Positions 7,886-16,737 of a stretch of 64,000 nucleotides of DNA are shown here, in pieces; the first letter of the stretch is position 1, and every line of letters begins with the position of its first letter. The translations under genes and the position numbers were made by a program. The stretch is from Pelomonas sp. Root1444 (GTDB taxonomy: Bacteria > Pseudomonadota > Gammaproteobacteria > Burkholderiales > Burkholderiaceae_C), in assembly GCF_001426885.1 (NCBI RefSeq), contig NZ_LMFP01000001.1, forward strand, positions 64,834-128,833, written 5' to 3'. A model generated the notes under the pieces. The model ran no database searches, was not told the origin of the DNA, and saw nothing but the letters and a program-made list of their open reading frames with translations.

Positions 7886-10708
7886 TCACACCCGTCCGAG
7901 GACGCGGATGACCTCGGCCTCGGCCACCGGCTTGGCGATGAAGCCGTTCATGCCGGCGGCAAGCGCCGCCTGGCGCTCCTGGTCGAGCACTGCGGCGGTG
8001 AAGGCGTGGATGGGCAGCTTGGCCGTCGCCGGGTCGGCGCGCAGCAGCGCGGTGGCTTCCAGGCCGTCGACCTTGGGCATGTGCAGGTCCATCAGCACGC
8101 CGTCCAGGCGGTGGCCTTCGGCGCGGGCGATCGCGACGGCCTCCTCGCCATCCTCGGCCTCGATCACCTCCGCACCCAGGCGTTGCAGCAGCGCCGCGAT
8201 GATGAGGCGGTTGACCGGGTTGTCCTCGGCGACCAGCAGGCGCTGGCCGGCCAGCGGGTGGCGCGGCGGGATCGGGATGCGCCGCCGCGTGGCCGTGTCG
8301 TCGATGGTCAGCGCCTTGGGCAGCGCCAGCTCGGCCCAGAAGGTGGAGCCGGTCGCGCCGTCGCTGTCCACGCCGACGGTGCCGTCCATGCGCGCGGCCA
8401 GCTCGCGGCAGATGGACAGGCCCAGGCCCGTGCCGCCGAAGCGGCGCGTCGTCGAGTCGTCGGCCTGCGCGAAGGGGTTGAACAGCCGCGCCTGCAGCGC
8501 CTTCGGCACGCCGATGCCGCTGTCCTGCACGGCCAGCCGCACGCGCCCCGCGCCGGCCGGCGCGAGGCTCAGGCGGATGTGGCCGCGCTCGGTGAACTTC
8601 AGCGCGTTGACCAGGAAGTTGGCGAGGATCTGCCGCACCCGCAACGGGTCGCCGAGGACGAGGCGGGGCACGTCCGGCGCGATGTCGACCTGCATGTCCA
8701 GGCCGCGCTCGCGGCCCAGCGCGGCGCAGCCCTCGAAGCTCGCCTGCGCCAGCGCATGCAGGTCGAACTCGATGTGCTCCAGCTCCAGATGACCTGCCTC
8801 GATCTTGGACAGGTCCAGCACGTTGGAGACGATCTCGTTGAGCGACTCGGCGGCGCCGACGAGATGGGCGAGGTACTTCTCGCGCTGCGCATCGTCCGGC
8901 CCGGCCTGCTGCAGCAGCCGCGCCAGCCCCAGCACGCCGTTCAGCGGCGTGCGGATCTCATGGCTCATCGTCGCCAGGAAGGCGCTCTTGGCGTGGCTGG
9001 CGCTCTCGGCCTGCTGCTTGGCCGCCTGCAGCTCGCCCTGCTGGCGGCGGTGCTCGGTGACGTCCTCGGCCACCCACAGCGTCGCCCGGTCGGCGTCGCG
9101 CTCGCTGCGGCCGCTCAGCGCCGGCAGCCCGCGGGCATTGAAGCGCACGGTGATGCGCCGGCCGTCGGGGCGGATGAACTCGCGCTCGAAGGCCTGGGCG
9201 GCGCTCGCGATCTCCTGTGCCGGCGGCAGGCCGGCGCTGCCGTCGGCCAGCCGGGGATCGGTGCCGCCGAAGATCTGCTGCCAGTGGTGGTTGACACGCT
9301 CGAAGTGCTCGCCGCGCGTCAGCGCGATGCCGACGCTGGCGTGCTCCAGGATGGCGTCGGCCTCGATGCGGGCGCGCTCGCGCTCGGTGATGTCGCGCCC
9401 GATCAGCATGGTCGCGGGCTCGCCGTCCCAGTCCAGCGACGCGGCCGAGACGAGCAGGTCGCGCCATTCGCCGCGCACGAGGATGGCGGAGCGGAAGTCG
9501 CGTGCGATGCCGGTGACGGCCAGCTCGGCGGCGAGGCGCCGGGGCTCGCTGCTGTCGGGCCACAGGCCCAGCTCGCGGCCCGAGCGGCCGATCAGGTCGT
9601 CGCGATCGCGGCCGACCAGCGTGCAGAAGCCCGAGTTGACGAAGCGGATGCGGCCATCGTCGATGCGCGCGACGCAGATCGCATCGGGGCTGGCGCGCAG
9701 CAGCTTGTCCAGCATGCTGGCGGTGCGCTGGTGCTGCTGCAGCGCCAGGCGCTCGCCGGTGATGTTGTGGCTGACGCCGCGCCAGCCGGTGTGGCGGCCG
9801 GCGGCGTCGAAGACCGGCTCGCCGGAGCTCAGCGTCCACAGCAGCCGGCCGTCGGGCGCGCGAAAGCCGTTGATGCGGTCGCGGTAGGCGCGCTTCTCGC
9901 GAATGTCCTCCAGCAGGGCCTGGTAGTCGGCATCGCGCACCAGCATCGCGCCGCCTTCCTGGCCCATGCGCAGGTAATCGTCGCGCTTGTGGCCGGACAG
10001 CGCCTCGAACTCGTCGGACAGCGACGTGACGTGGAAGTTGGCGTCGGCCTCCCAGGCCCAGTTGTGCGAGGCCTGCACGAGGCGCGCCAGCCGCACCTCC
10101 TCGCTGATGGCACGGGCCAGCGCGGCGCCGAGGATGCGGTTGAGCAGCAGCGCCGACGCCAGGCCGCCGACGGCGATCAGCACATGCGCCACGACGCGGT
10201 CCTGCAGCTGGGGCAGCACGGGCGCCTTCATGCCCGGCAGCAGGCCCTGCGCTTCCATCGCCCCCAGGCCGGCGATGGCCGCGAGATACAGCACCGCGAG
10301 CAGCGCGGCCGCCGCGTTGCCGGCCACGCCGCCGGCCAGCGCGATCAGCAGCGCACCGGCCGCCAGAATCAGCGTGTGCACGCCCAGGCCGATGTAGGCC
10401 GCATGCACGACCAGGGCCGCCAGCGTGCCGCCGAGCACCAGCGTCGTCGCCAGCCGCGGGCGGCCGGTACGGCACAGCAGCGCGGCCAGGGCGCCGACGG
10501 CGAGCAGCGCGATGCCGATGTTCAGCCGCTGGCTGGCCCACAGCGCGCGCAGGCCCAGCGCGGTCTCGGTGGCGCCGATGGCCGCAGCCACGCCGCCCAC
10601 GATGACGACGATCCAGACCAGCGTGCGCGCCGCCATGCGGCGCAGCGCCGCGCCGGTGTCGCCGGGGTCAGTCGGCGCTGAAGCCATTGCGGGTGTGGGT
10701 GCCGTCAC
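7886..10708 (-). CDS. Membrane hybrid histidine kinase with three PAS domains and a receiver
   Basis: Sensor kinase of 940 residues. Order: several transmembrane helices (about 25-205), three PAS domains (about 215-335, 340-455, 455-575), HisKA with the phospho-histidine in SHEIRTPLNG (His583), HATPase with NALKFTERG, DSGIGVPK and GTGLGLSI boxes, and a C-terminal receiver whose phospho-acceptor is Asp874 in LMDLHMP. No output domain is fused, so the phosphate probably passes to a separate partner (Hpt protein or regulator) not identifiable here. The start overlaps the upstream ferritin-like gene by 41 bases; a second ATG seven codons in would shorten the overlap to 20. A paralogue with the same design lies at 37157-40468. 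Confidence 0.92.
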   Translation of the reverse strand: MTAPTPAMASAPTDPGDTGAALRRMAARTLVWIVVIVGGVAAAIGATETALGLRALWASQRLNIGIALLAVGALAALLCRTGRPRLATTLVLGGTLAALVVHAAYIGLGVHTLILAAGALLIALAGGVAGNAAAALLAVLYLAAIAGLGAMEAQGLLPGMKAPVLPQLQDRVVAHVLIAVGGLASALLLNRILGAALARAISEEVRLARLVQASHNWAWEADANFHVTSLSDEFEALSGHKRDDYLRMGQEGGAMLVRDADYQALLEDIREKRAYRDRINGFRAPDGRLLWTLSSGEPVFDAAGRHTGWRGVSHNITGERLALQQHQRTASMLDKLLRASPDAICVARIDDGRIRFVNSGFCTLVGRDRDDLIGRSGRELGLWPDSSEPRRLAAELAVTGIARDFRSAILVRGEWRDLLVSAASLDWDGEPATMLIGRDITERERARIEADAILEHASVGIALTRGEHFERVNHHWQQIFGGTDPRLADGSAGLPPAQEIASAAQAFEREFIRPDGRRITVRFNARGLPALSGRSERDADRATLWVAEDVTEHRRQQGELQAAKQQAESASHAKSAFLATMSHEIRTPLNGVLGLARLLQQAGPDDAQREKYLAHLVGAAESLNEIVSNVLDLSKIEAGHLELEHIEFDLHALAQASFEGCAALGRERGLDMQVDIAPDVPRLVLGDPLRVRQILANFLVNALKFTERGHIRLSLAPAGAGRVRLAVQDSGIGVPKALQARLFNPFAQADDSTTRRFGGTGLGLSICRELAARMDGTVGVDSDGATGSTFWAELALPKALTIDDTATRRRIPIPPRHPLAGQRLLVAEDNPVNRLIIAALLQRLGAEVIEAEDGEEAVAIARAEGHRLDGVLMDLHMPKVDGLEATALLRADPATAKLPIHAFTAAVLDQERQAALAAGMNGFIAKPVAEAEVIRVLGRV

Positions 10709-12644
10709 AGAAGGGTTTGGTGGCGCTGCCGCCGCAGCGGCACAGCCGCGCCTGCGAGACGCGGCAGACCATGCGGCCGGTGCCGCTCAGCACCTCGATG
10801 GCGCCGCGCAGCTGCAGCGGGCCGTTGGGTTCGGGCTCGATGTCGATGCGGCCGTCGCGCGTGGGCGGCATGTCGGTCGGCAGGCCCAGCATGCCGGTCT
10901 CGGGCTCGCCGGTAGCGTCGAAGTGGGCGTCATGGTGGCTGCCGTCGCAGAACGGCTTGTTCCTGCTCGCGCCACAGCGGCATAGCGTCGCCCGCGTGCC
11001 CAGCGCCTGGCCGCGCAGCACCAGCGCGCCGCGGATGGCGTAGGGGCCGTGCTCGCGCACCGACAGCAGGTTGACCGGCGGCGGCGCCTCGTCGGCCGCG
11101 CCGTCCTTGCGGCGGTACTGGATGGCGCCGGACGGGCAGGCGTGCGCGATGTCGACGAGGCGCTCGACCGGCATCGCGTCCGGGTGCAGCCACGGCCCCT
11201 GCACATTGGCCAGGAAGACCTTGGGCGCGCCCGTCACGCAAAAGCGCGCATGGATGCAGCGCTGCGCCTCGAAGCGCAACTCAAGCTTGTCGCCCTGCAC
11301 GACCTCGATGCCGTCGCTGACCGCGGCGGCTGGTAGCGGTGGCGCGGGCGGCGGCGCCGCGGCCACGGCGGGTGCGCTCACGGGAGCGTCCAGGTCCAGC
11401 CCGCGCCCGGCGCGCTCGCGCAGCGTCTGCAGCTGGCGGGCCGCGCGGCCGGTGCGCTCGGCCTGCTCGCCCGCGTGCAGCGCGGCCGCGGCGTCGGCCA
11501 GCTCGCCCAGGCGCTCGATGACGAAGCGGCGCGCGGCCGGGCCCGGCGGCATGGCGGCGGCGTCGCGCAGCGTCGTGAAACTCACGCCGGCATGGCAGTC
11601 CGGGTTGCTGGGGCCGGCGGGCAGCCGGGCGGCATGCTCGGCCAGCGGCGTGAAGGCGCGCATCAGGCCCAGCGCCAGGTCGACATGCAAGCCCTTCTCG
11701 GTCGACGGGCTGGGCAGCAGGTAGCTTTGCGCCAGCAGGCGCAGCATCAGGCCGTAGCTGGCGTTGGCGACGTCCACCGTCGCCGCGGCGGCCGGGTTCT
11801 CCAGCCAGACGCGGCCTTCCGGCTTCGGCGGGCGGCGCAGCACGGGGTTGGTGGCTGCCGGCCAGGCGGGCTGGAAGCCGGCGTTGGCGGCGCGCAGCCG
11901 GGCCAGCTCCGTGCGGATGGCGGCAAAGCGCTGGTAGTGCGAGCTCTCGCTGTCGCTCGGCGCGCCTTCGCCTTGCCGCACGATGGCGTCGAAGGCGGCC
12001 AGCGCCGTCTTGGAGCACAGCACCGGGCGGGCGCCGCCGAGGTTGAGTTCGCTCGGCCCCATCTGCAGGCCGCGTTCGCCGCAGAAGCTGGCGGCCTCGC
12101 CATGCGCGGCGACGAAGGCCTGCAGGTCGGCGCTCAGCGTGGTGTAGAAATGGCCCACGGTGTCGTAGTCGCGCGCCATCGGCGTGACGCGCGGCGCGGC
12201 CGAGCCGCGGGTGAACAGCCGCTCGGTGGCGAAGCCCTCGCCGTCCGTCTCGGCGCTGCCCTCCGGACGCTCCAGGTAGATGAAGTGCTGCAGCGTCGCG
12301 TCGCTGAATGGCGCCAGCTTGACGACGACGCGGGCGGGCAGGTGGCCCGGGTCGAGCGGGAAGTTGCCGCGGCCGAAGCGCGGCGCGCCGCCCAGCGCCG
12401 CGGTGATGTTCCACACCGCCACGAGGTGGCCCATCTCCTCGACGGCCACCGCCGTGATCTCGCGCCGCCAGCGCTCCACCGCCGCCGCCTCGTCGGCGCG
12501 CAGGCCCTCGGCCTCGCCCTGCTTCAGGCTGAAGGCCGCATAGAGGTAGGTGCACATCAGGTTGTGCTCCAGCTCGGCGGCTTCGTAGAGGTTGTGCAGC
12601 AGTTGCTCGCGGCTCGGCGTCACGGCGTTGGGTGGGCTGGTCAT
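10668..12644 (-). CDS. Ferritin-like / 4Fe-4S mono-cluster / double CDGSH fusion protein
   Basis: A 658-residue soluble multi-metal protein. Residues about 10-240 form a ferritin-like domain of the VioB/iminophenyl-pyruvate-synthase type, with metal-ligand helices EAAELEHNLMCTYLY and EEMGHLVAVWN. A linker rich in Ala/Pro (about 415-440) leads to a divergent mono-cluster ferredoxin-like domain (RCIHARFC ... AHACPSGAIQYRRKD). Two CDGSH iron-sulfur motifs follow, CRCGASRNKPFCDGSH and CRCGGSATKPFCDGTH, both with the full three-Cys, one-His ligand set. No signal peptide. A redox or iron-handling role is inferred from the domains; the reaction is unknown. It overlaps the downstream kinase gene and is divergent from a metal-efflux ATPase. 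Confidence 0.85.
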   Translation of the reverse strand: MTSPPNAVTPSREQLLHNLYEAAELEHNLMCTYLYAAFSLKQGEAEGLRADEAAAVERWRREITAVAVEEMGHLVAVWNITAALGGAPRFGRGNFPLDPGHLPARVVVKLAPFSDATLQHFIYLERPEGSAETDGEGFATERLFTRGSAAPRVTPMARDYDTVGHFYTTLSADLQAFVAAHGEAASFCGERGLQMGPSELNLGGARPVLCSKTALAAFDAIVRQGEGAPSDSESSHYQRFAAIRTELARLRAANAGFQPAWPAATNPVLRRPPKPEGRVWLENPAAAATVDVANASYGLMLRLLAQSYLLPSPSTEKGLHVDLALGLMRAFTPLAEHAARLPAGPSNPDCHAGVSFTTLRDAAAMPPGPAARRFVIERLGELADAAAALHAGEQAERTGRAARQLQTLRERAGRGLDLDAPVSAPAVAAAPPPAPPLPAAAVSDGIEVVQGDKLELRFEAQRCIHARFCVTGAPKVFLANVQGPWLHPDAMPVERLVDIAHACPSGAIQYRRKDGAADEAPPPVNLLSVREHGPYAIRGALVLRGQALGTRATLCRCGASRNKPFCDGSHHDAHFDATGEPETGMLGLPTDMPPTRDGRIDIEPEPNGPLQLRGAIEVLSGTGRMVCRVSQARLCRCGGSATKPFCDGTHTRNGFSAD

Positions 12645-12717
12645 GGGGCGCTTCTCGGGAGGCGCGCCACATTAGCACGGGGTCCGGCCGCCCGGCCCCG
12701 GTGTTGACGCGGTGCGC

Positions 12718-12748
12718 TTGACACTGGAGCGGCTACAGGGTTTCCAAT
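12718..12748 (+). promoter_or_regulatory. MerR-type promoter/operator of the metal ATPase operon
   Basis: TTGACA (12718-12723) and TCCAAT (12743-12748) are separated by 19 bases, the elongated spacer typical of MerR-family activated promoters. The spacer holds an imperfect dyad, ACACTGGAG / CTACAGGGT around CGG, matching seven of nine positions, close to known CadR/PbrR/ZntR operators. The predicted transcription start falls at or next to the ATG at 12755, so the message may be leaderless. Confidence 0.8.
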
Positions 12749-12754
12749 GCCTGC

Positions 12755-14986
12755 ATGGCTCATCTCCACGACACCCCGCCGCGCGAGGCTGCCTGCTCCG
12801 GCAGCGTTTGCGGCAGCTGCGCCGGCGCCGAGGCGCCGGCCGCCGCCACGCCGCCGGCCGGCGGCCACACCTACCGCATCGCCACGATGGACTGCGCCGC
12901 CGAGGAGGCCGAGATCCGCCGCGCGCTGGAGCCCATCGGCGGCATCGCGTCGCTGGGTTTCCAGCTCGGCGCACGGCGGCTGACCATCGCGGCGCCGGAC
13001 GCGGTGCTGCCGCAGGCGCTCGACGCGATCCGCAAGGCCGGCTTCAAGCCCGAGCCCGTGGAGGCCACGACCGCGGCGGCGCCGCATCTGCACGAGCACG
13101 AGCACGGCATTGGCGCCGGTGCGGGCCGCCTGGGCCTGGCGCTGCTGCTCGCGATCGCCGCCGAGGCGGTCGAGTTCCTGCTGCCCGGTGGGCGCGGCAG
13201 CCAGGCGCTGGGCATGGTGCTGGCCGTCGCCGCCATTGGCCTGGCCGGCGTCGAAACCTACACCAAGGGCCTGGCGGCGCTGCGCCATGCGCGGCTCAAC
13301 ATCAATGCGCTGATGACGGTGGCCGTGACCGGCGCCTTCCTCATCGGCCAGTGGCCGGAAGCGGCCATGGTGATGGCGCTTTATGCGATTGCCGAGCTGA
13401 TCGAGGCGCGCTCGGTCGACCGGGCGCGCAACGCGATCAAGGGCCTGATGGCGCTGGCGCCGGAAGAGGCCATCGTGCAGCAGCCCGACGGCAGCTGGGC
13501 GCCGCAGCCCGCCGCGGCCGTCGCGGCCGGCGCCGTCGTGCGCATCCGCCCTGGCGAGCGCGTGCCGCTGGACGGCACCGTCACGCGCGGCAGCAGCGCG
13601 GTCGACCAGGCACCGGTGACCGGCGAGAGCATCCCGGTCGAGAAGGCGATGGGCGACACGGTGTTCGCCGGCACCATCAACGCGACCGGCGAGCTGGAGT
13701 TCCGCGTCACCGCCGTGGCCGCGAACACGACGCTGGCGCGCATCATCCATGCGGTCGAGCAGGCGCAAGGCTCGCGCGCGCCGACGCAGCGCTTCGTCGA
13801 CCGCTTCGCGGCCGTCTACACGCCGGCGGTCTTCGTGCTGGCCGTGGCGGTGGCCGTGCTGCTGCCCTTGCTGTCGGACGCGACCTGGCTGCAAGGCCTC
13901 TACAAGGCGCTGGTGCTGCTCGTCATCGCCTGCCCCTGCGCGCTGGTGATCGCCACGCCCGTCAGCGTCGTCAGCGCGCTGGCCGCGGCCGCCCGGCGCG
14001 GCATCCTGATCAAGGGCGGCACCTACCTGGAAGACGCCCGCAGGCTGAAGGCGCTGGCCCTCGACAAGACCGGCACCATCACCGAAGGCAAGCCACGCCT
14101 TGTCGACCAGCAGGTGCTGCGCGGCGAGTCCGCCGCGGCCCAACGCCTGGCCGCCAGCCTCGCCGGCCGCTCCGACCATCCGGTTTCCCGGGCCATCGCC
14201 GCGGGGCTGGACGCCGCGCCCGCCGAGGTCGATCAGTTCACGGCGCTGGCCGGACGCGGCGTGCAGGGCGTGGTGGGCGGCGAGACCTTTGTGCTGGGCA
14301 ACCAGCGCCTCATCGAGGAACGTGGCCAGGGCAGTGCCGCGCTGCAGGCCGCGCTGGACCGCCACGAGGCGCAGGGCCGCACCGTCACATTGCTGGCGGA
14401 CGCGCAAGGCGCCATCGCGCTGTTCGCCGTCGCCGACACCCTCAAGCCCTCGTCGCGGGAGGCCGTCGCGGAGCTGGTGGCGCTGGGCGTCACGCCCGTC
14501 ATGCTGACCGGCGACAACGCCGCCACGGCGCAGAGCATCGCCGCGCAGGCGGGCATCGGCGAGGTGCGCGCCCAACTGCTGCCCGAGGACAAGCTCGAGG
14601 CGGTGCAGGCGCTGCAGCAGCGCTTCGGCCCCACCGGCATGACCGGCGACGGCATCAACGACGCGCCCGCGCTGGCCCGCGCCGACATCGGCTTCGCGAT
14701 GGGCGGCGCCGGCACGGACACGGCGATGGAGGCGGCCGACGTGGTCATCATGAACGACGACCTGCGGCGCATCCCGATGGTGATCCGGCTGTCCCGCCGC
14801 ACCCACGCCGTGCTGTGGCAGAACATCGCGTTCGCGCTGGCCGTGAAGGCGGTGTTCTTCGTGCTCGCGGTGTTCGGGGCCGCGACGATGTGGATGGCGG
14901 TCTTCGCCGACATGGGCGCCAGCCTGCTGGTCGTGGCCAACGGCCTGCGCCTGCTCAACGCCGACTTCGGCAAGGCCCGGCCATGA
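12755..14986 (+). CDS. Zn/Cd/Pb-exporting P1B-type ATPase
   Basis: Inner-membrane heavy-metal efflux pump of 743 residues. The N-terminus has a Cys cluster (CSGSVCGSC), an HMA-like domain with a single CxxEE-type site (MDCAAEE, Cys47) and a His-rich linker (HLHEHEHG). Core motifs are complete: transmembrane Cys393-Pro-Cys395, phosphorylation Asp437 in DKTGTIT, His475 in SDHPVS, and GDGINDAPAL. CPC with a MDCxxEE domain indicates the zinc/cadmium/lead class rather than copper. No ribosome-binding site precedes the ATG and no other in-frame ATG comes before MDC. The stop overlaps the merR start (ATGA). Confidence 0.93.
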   Translation: MAHLHDTPPREAACSGSVCGSCAGAEAPAAATPPAGGHTYRIATMDCAAEEAEIRRALEPIGGIASLGFQLGARRLTIAAPDAVLPQALDAIRKAGFKPEPVEATTAAAPHLHEHEHGIGAGAGRLGLALLLAIAAEAVEFLLPGGRGSQALGMVLAVAAIGLAGVETYTKGLAALRHARLNINALMTVAVTGAFLIGQWPEAAMVMALYAIAELIEARSVDRARNAIKGLMALAPEEAIVQQPDGSWAPQPAAAVAAGAVVRIRPGERVPLDGTVTRGSSAVDQAPVTGESIPVEKAMGDTVFAGTINATGELEFRVTAVAANTTLARIIHAVEQAQGSRAPTQRFVDRFAAVYTPAVFVLAVAVAVLLPLLSDATWLQGLYKALVLLVIACPCALVIATPVSVVSALAAAARRGILIKGGTYLEDARRLKALALDKTGTITEGKPRLVDQQVLRGESAAAQRLAASLAGRSDHPVSRAIAAGLDAAPAEVDQFTALAGRGVQGVVGGETFVLGNQRLIEERGQGSAALQAALDRHEAQGRTVTLLADAQGAIALFAVADTLKPSSREAVAELVALGVTPVMLTGDNAATAQSIAAQAGIGEVRAQLLPEDKLEAVQALQQRFGPTGMTGDGINDAPALARADIGFAMGGAGTDTAMEAADVVIMNDDLRRIPMVIRLSRRTHAVLWQNIAFALAVKAVFFVLAVFGAATMWMAVFADMGASLLVVANGLRLLNADFGKARP

Positions 14987-15447
14987 AGATCGGCGAGCTG
15001 GCCAGCGCCACCGAGACGGCGATCGACACCATCCGCTTCTACGAGCGCGAGGGCCTGCTGCCGCCGCCGGCGCGCTCGGCGGGCAACTTCCGGCTCTACG
15101 AAGGGCAGCACCTGGAGCGGCTGCAGTTCATCCGCTTCTGCCGCAGCTTGGACATGTCGCTCGACGAGGTGCGCGTGCTGCTGCGGTTCAAGGACCGGCC
15201 GGCCGAGGACTGCGGCGACGTGAACGCGCTGCTCGACGAGCACATCGGGCATGTGGCCCGGCGCATCAAGGAGCTGCGCTCGCTGGAGCGCCAGCTCAAG
15301 GAACTGCGCCAGCGCTGCGGCGCCGCACGGCCCGCGGACCAGTGCGGCATCCTGTCCGGACTTTCTGAAGCCGCCCAGTCCGCCACGGCCGCGCCGGCAG
15401 CGCGTGGGCATCTGAAGCCTGTCCACGGCCCGCGGCGCGAGCCCTGA
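14983..15447 (+). CDS. MerR-family regulator, CadR/PbrR-like
   Basis: A 154-residue metal-responsive activator. The winged-helix N-terminus MKIGELASATETAIDTIRFYEREGLLPPP is typical MerR; a long dimerisation helix (about 82-112) follows; Cys77, Cys112 and Cys121 are placed as in the Cd(II)/Pb(II) sensors CadR and PbrR. It overlaps the ATPase stop by four bases, so it is co-transcribed with the pump and probably activates its own operon through the 19-bp-spacer promoter at 12718-12748. More often such regulators are divergent from the pump gene, so the order here is less common. Confidence 0.92.
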   Translation: MKIGELASATETAIDTIRFYEREGLLPPPARSAGNFRLYEGQHLERLQFIRFCRSLDMSLDEVRVLLRFKDRPAEDCGDVNALLDEHIGHVARRIKELRSLERQLKELRQRCGAARPADQCGILSGLSEAAQSATAAPAARGHLKPVHGPRREP

Positions 15448-15460
15448 AGGAACGTCGGGG

Positions 15461-16543
15461 TCAGGCGGTGCGCGGCCGCGGCAGCCAGGCCAGCGGGTCG
15501 AAGCGCGAAGCCGGGGCCTCCACCCAGCGGTGGAAGGGCAGGGCCAGCCAGTTCGCCAGCGCCCAGGTCACGACGAGCAGCAGCAGGCCCATCTCGGGCG
15601 TCGCATCCGCCGCGTTGGCCAGCAGCGCATTCGTCAGCAGCAGCACCGGGAAGTGCAGCAGGAACAGCGCATAGGACGGCGTGGCCCACGCGGCCAGCGT
15701 GGGATTCCAGGACGCCGGCAGCGCCGAGCGGCCCTGCGCCCGGCGCGCCTCGGCCCAGGCCAGCCACAGCGCGGTGGCCAGGGCCAGCGCCAGGCGGTCG
15801 CGCCACGCGAACATCAAGGCCATGCAGATGGCCGCGGCCAGCAGCACCAGCCCGGCACGGCCATGGCGCCACAGCGTCAGCCAGTGCACCAGCGCGCCCA
15901 GGCCATAGGCGGCGAAGAAGTACGGCGCCCAGGCGTCCAGCGCCGGGTCGAGGTTGAAGACGAAGGCCGAGGCCAGCGCGACGCCGGCCACCAGCAGCGG
16001 GCCGACGACGAGGCGGCCGGGATGCCGCCAGCCGCGCCGCGCCAGCCACAGCAGGCCCACGAGCAGCGCGAACAGCTGCAGGTCGATGGCGACATACCAG
16101 GCGCCCACGGTCAGCGCCTCGTAGCCCAGCACGTCGTGCAGCAGCAGCGCATGCGCGAACAGCTGGCCGGCGCTGATGTCGGCCGGCACCAGTTCGGGCC
16201 AGGACGAGGCGACGAGGCCGCAGGCGCCCAGCGTCAGCGCCAGCGCGGCGAGAAAGGGCAGCACCAGGCGCAGGTAGCGCCGCCACAGCAGCTGCGGCAC
16301 GGCGGCCTGCAGTGCGCCGCCGCGCGGCGACAGGCCGCGCGCGCTGAGGTAGCCGGCGACGACGAGGAAGACCTGCACCGCCATGCGGCCGTACTCGTGC
16401 ATCAGGCCGGCCAGTTGCGGGAGTGCCTCGTGGGCGGCGCGGGAGATCGGGCCGTAGCTGACGAGGTGGTGCAGCACGATGACCTGGGCTGCGACGGCCT
16501 TGAGGGCGTCGATGTGCGGCAGGCGACGGGACGGCGTGGACAT
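15461..16543 (-). CDS. Acyltransferase-3 family membrane protein
   Basis: Integral membrane O-acyltransferase of 360 residues with about ten hydrophobic helices. The N-terminal HIDALKAVAAQVIVLHHL segment carries the catalytic-type histidine of the acyltransferase-3 (OafA/NodX) family, and GRMAVQVFLVVAGYL is the second family block. Members acetylate or succinylate exported polysaccharides, lipids or antibiotics; the acceptor here is unknown and no polysaccharide genes are adjacent. Converges on merR with 13 bases between stops. Confidence 0.88.
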   Translation of the reverse strand: MSTPSRRLPHIDALKAVAAQVIVLHHLVSYGPISRAAHEALPQLAGLMHEYGRMAVQVFLVVAGYLSARGLSPRGGALQAAVPQLLWRRYLRLVLPFLAALALTLGACGLVASSWPELVPADISAGQLFAHALLLHDVLGYEALTVGAWYVAIDLQLFALLVGLLWLARRGWRHPGRLVVGPLLVAGVALASAFVFNLDPALDAWAPYFFAAYGLGALVHWLTLWRHGRAGLVLLAAAICMALMFAWRDRLALALATALWLAWAEARRAQGRSALPASWNPTLAAWATPSYALFLLHFPVLLLTNALLANAADATPEMGLLLLVVTWALANWLALPFHRWVEAPASRFDPLAWLPRPRTA

Positions 16544-16564
16544 GTCAGCGCCGCCCTGCCGCCC
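16544..16564 (-). repeat. Leader motif shared with the kinase gene at 37157
   Basis: The 21 bases before this ATG differ in one position from those at 37136-37156; the shared end is GGGCGGCGCTGAC then ATG. It may be a short dispersed repeat or a common leader element. Confidence 0.5.
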
Positions 16565-16605
16565 CGAGCGGGCGAAGTGGACGTAGGGGCAGTTTTTTCA
16601 TGGCA

Positions 16606-16640
16606 CAAAAAGAACGGGCCTGCGCATGAGCAGGCCCGTT
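16606..16640 (-). terminator. Rho-independent terminator of the coxG-like gene
   Basis: Perfect 11-bp stem (16613-16623 with 16630-16640, six-base loop) followed on the minus strand by CTTTTTGT. It lies downstream of the SRPBCC gene and ahead of the acyltransferase gene. Confidence 0.85.
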
Positions 16641-16737
16641 GCTTCGGACACGTGAAATTGTACCGACCGGTTTTGCGCGTGAACCCGCCCGCGTTGCAGG
16701 CTGTCACCAAGCGCCGCGCCGATGTTGCAAAGCCGGT

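Noticed and set aside
7709-10681. Plus-strand open frame of 990 codons opposite the first hybrid kinase
   Set aside because: Antisense to clear PAS/HisKA/HATPase/receiver coding sequence; composition is Arg/Ala/Gln-rich without motifs.
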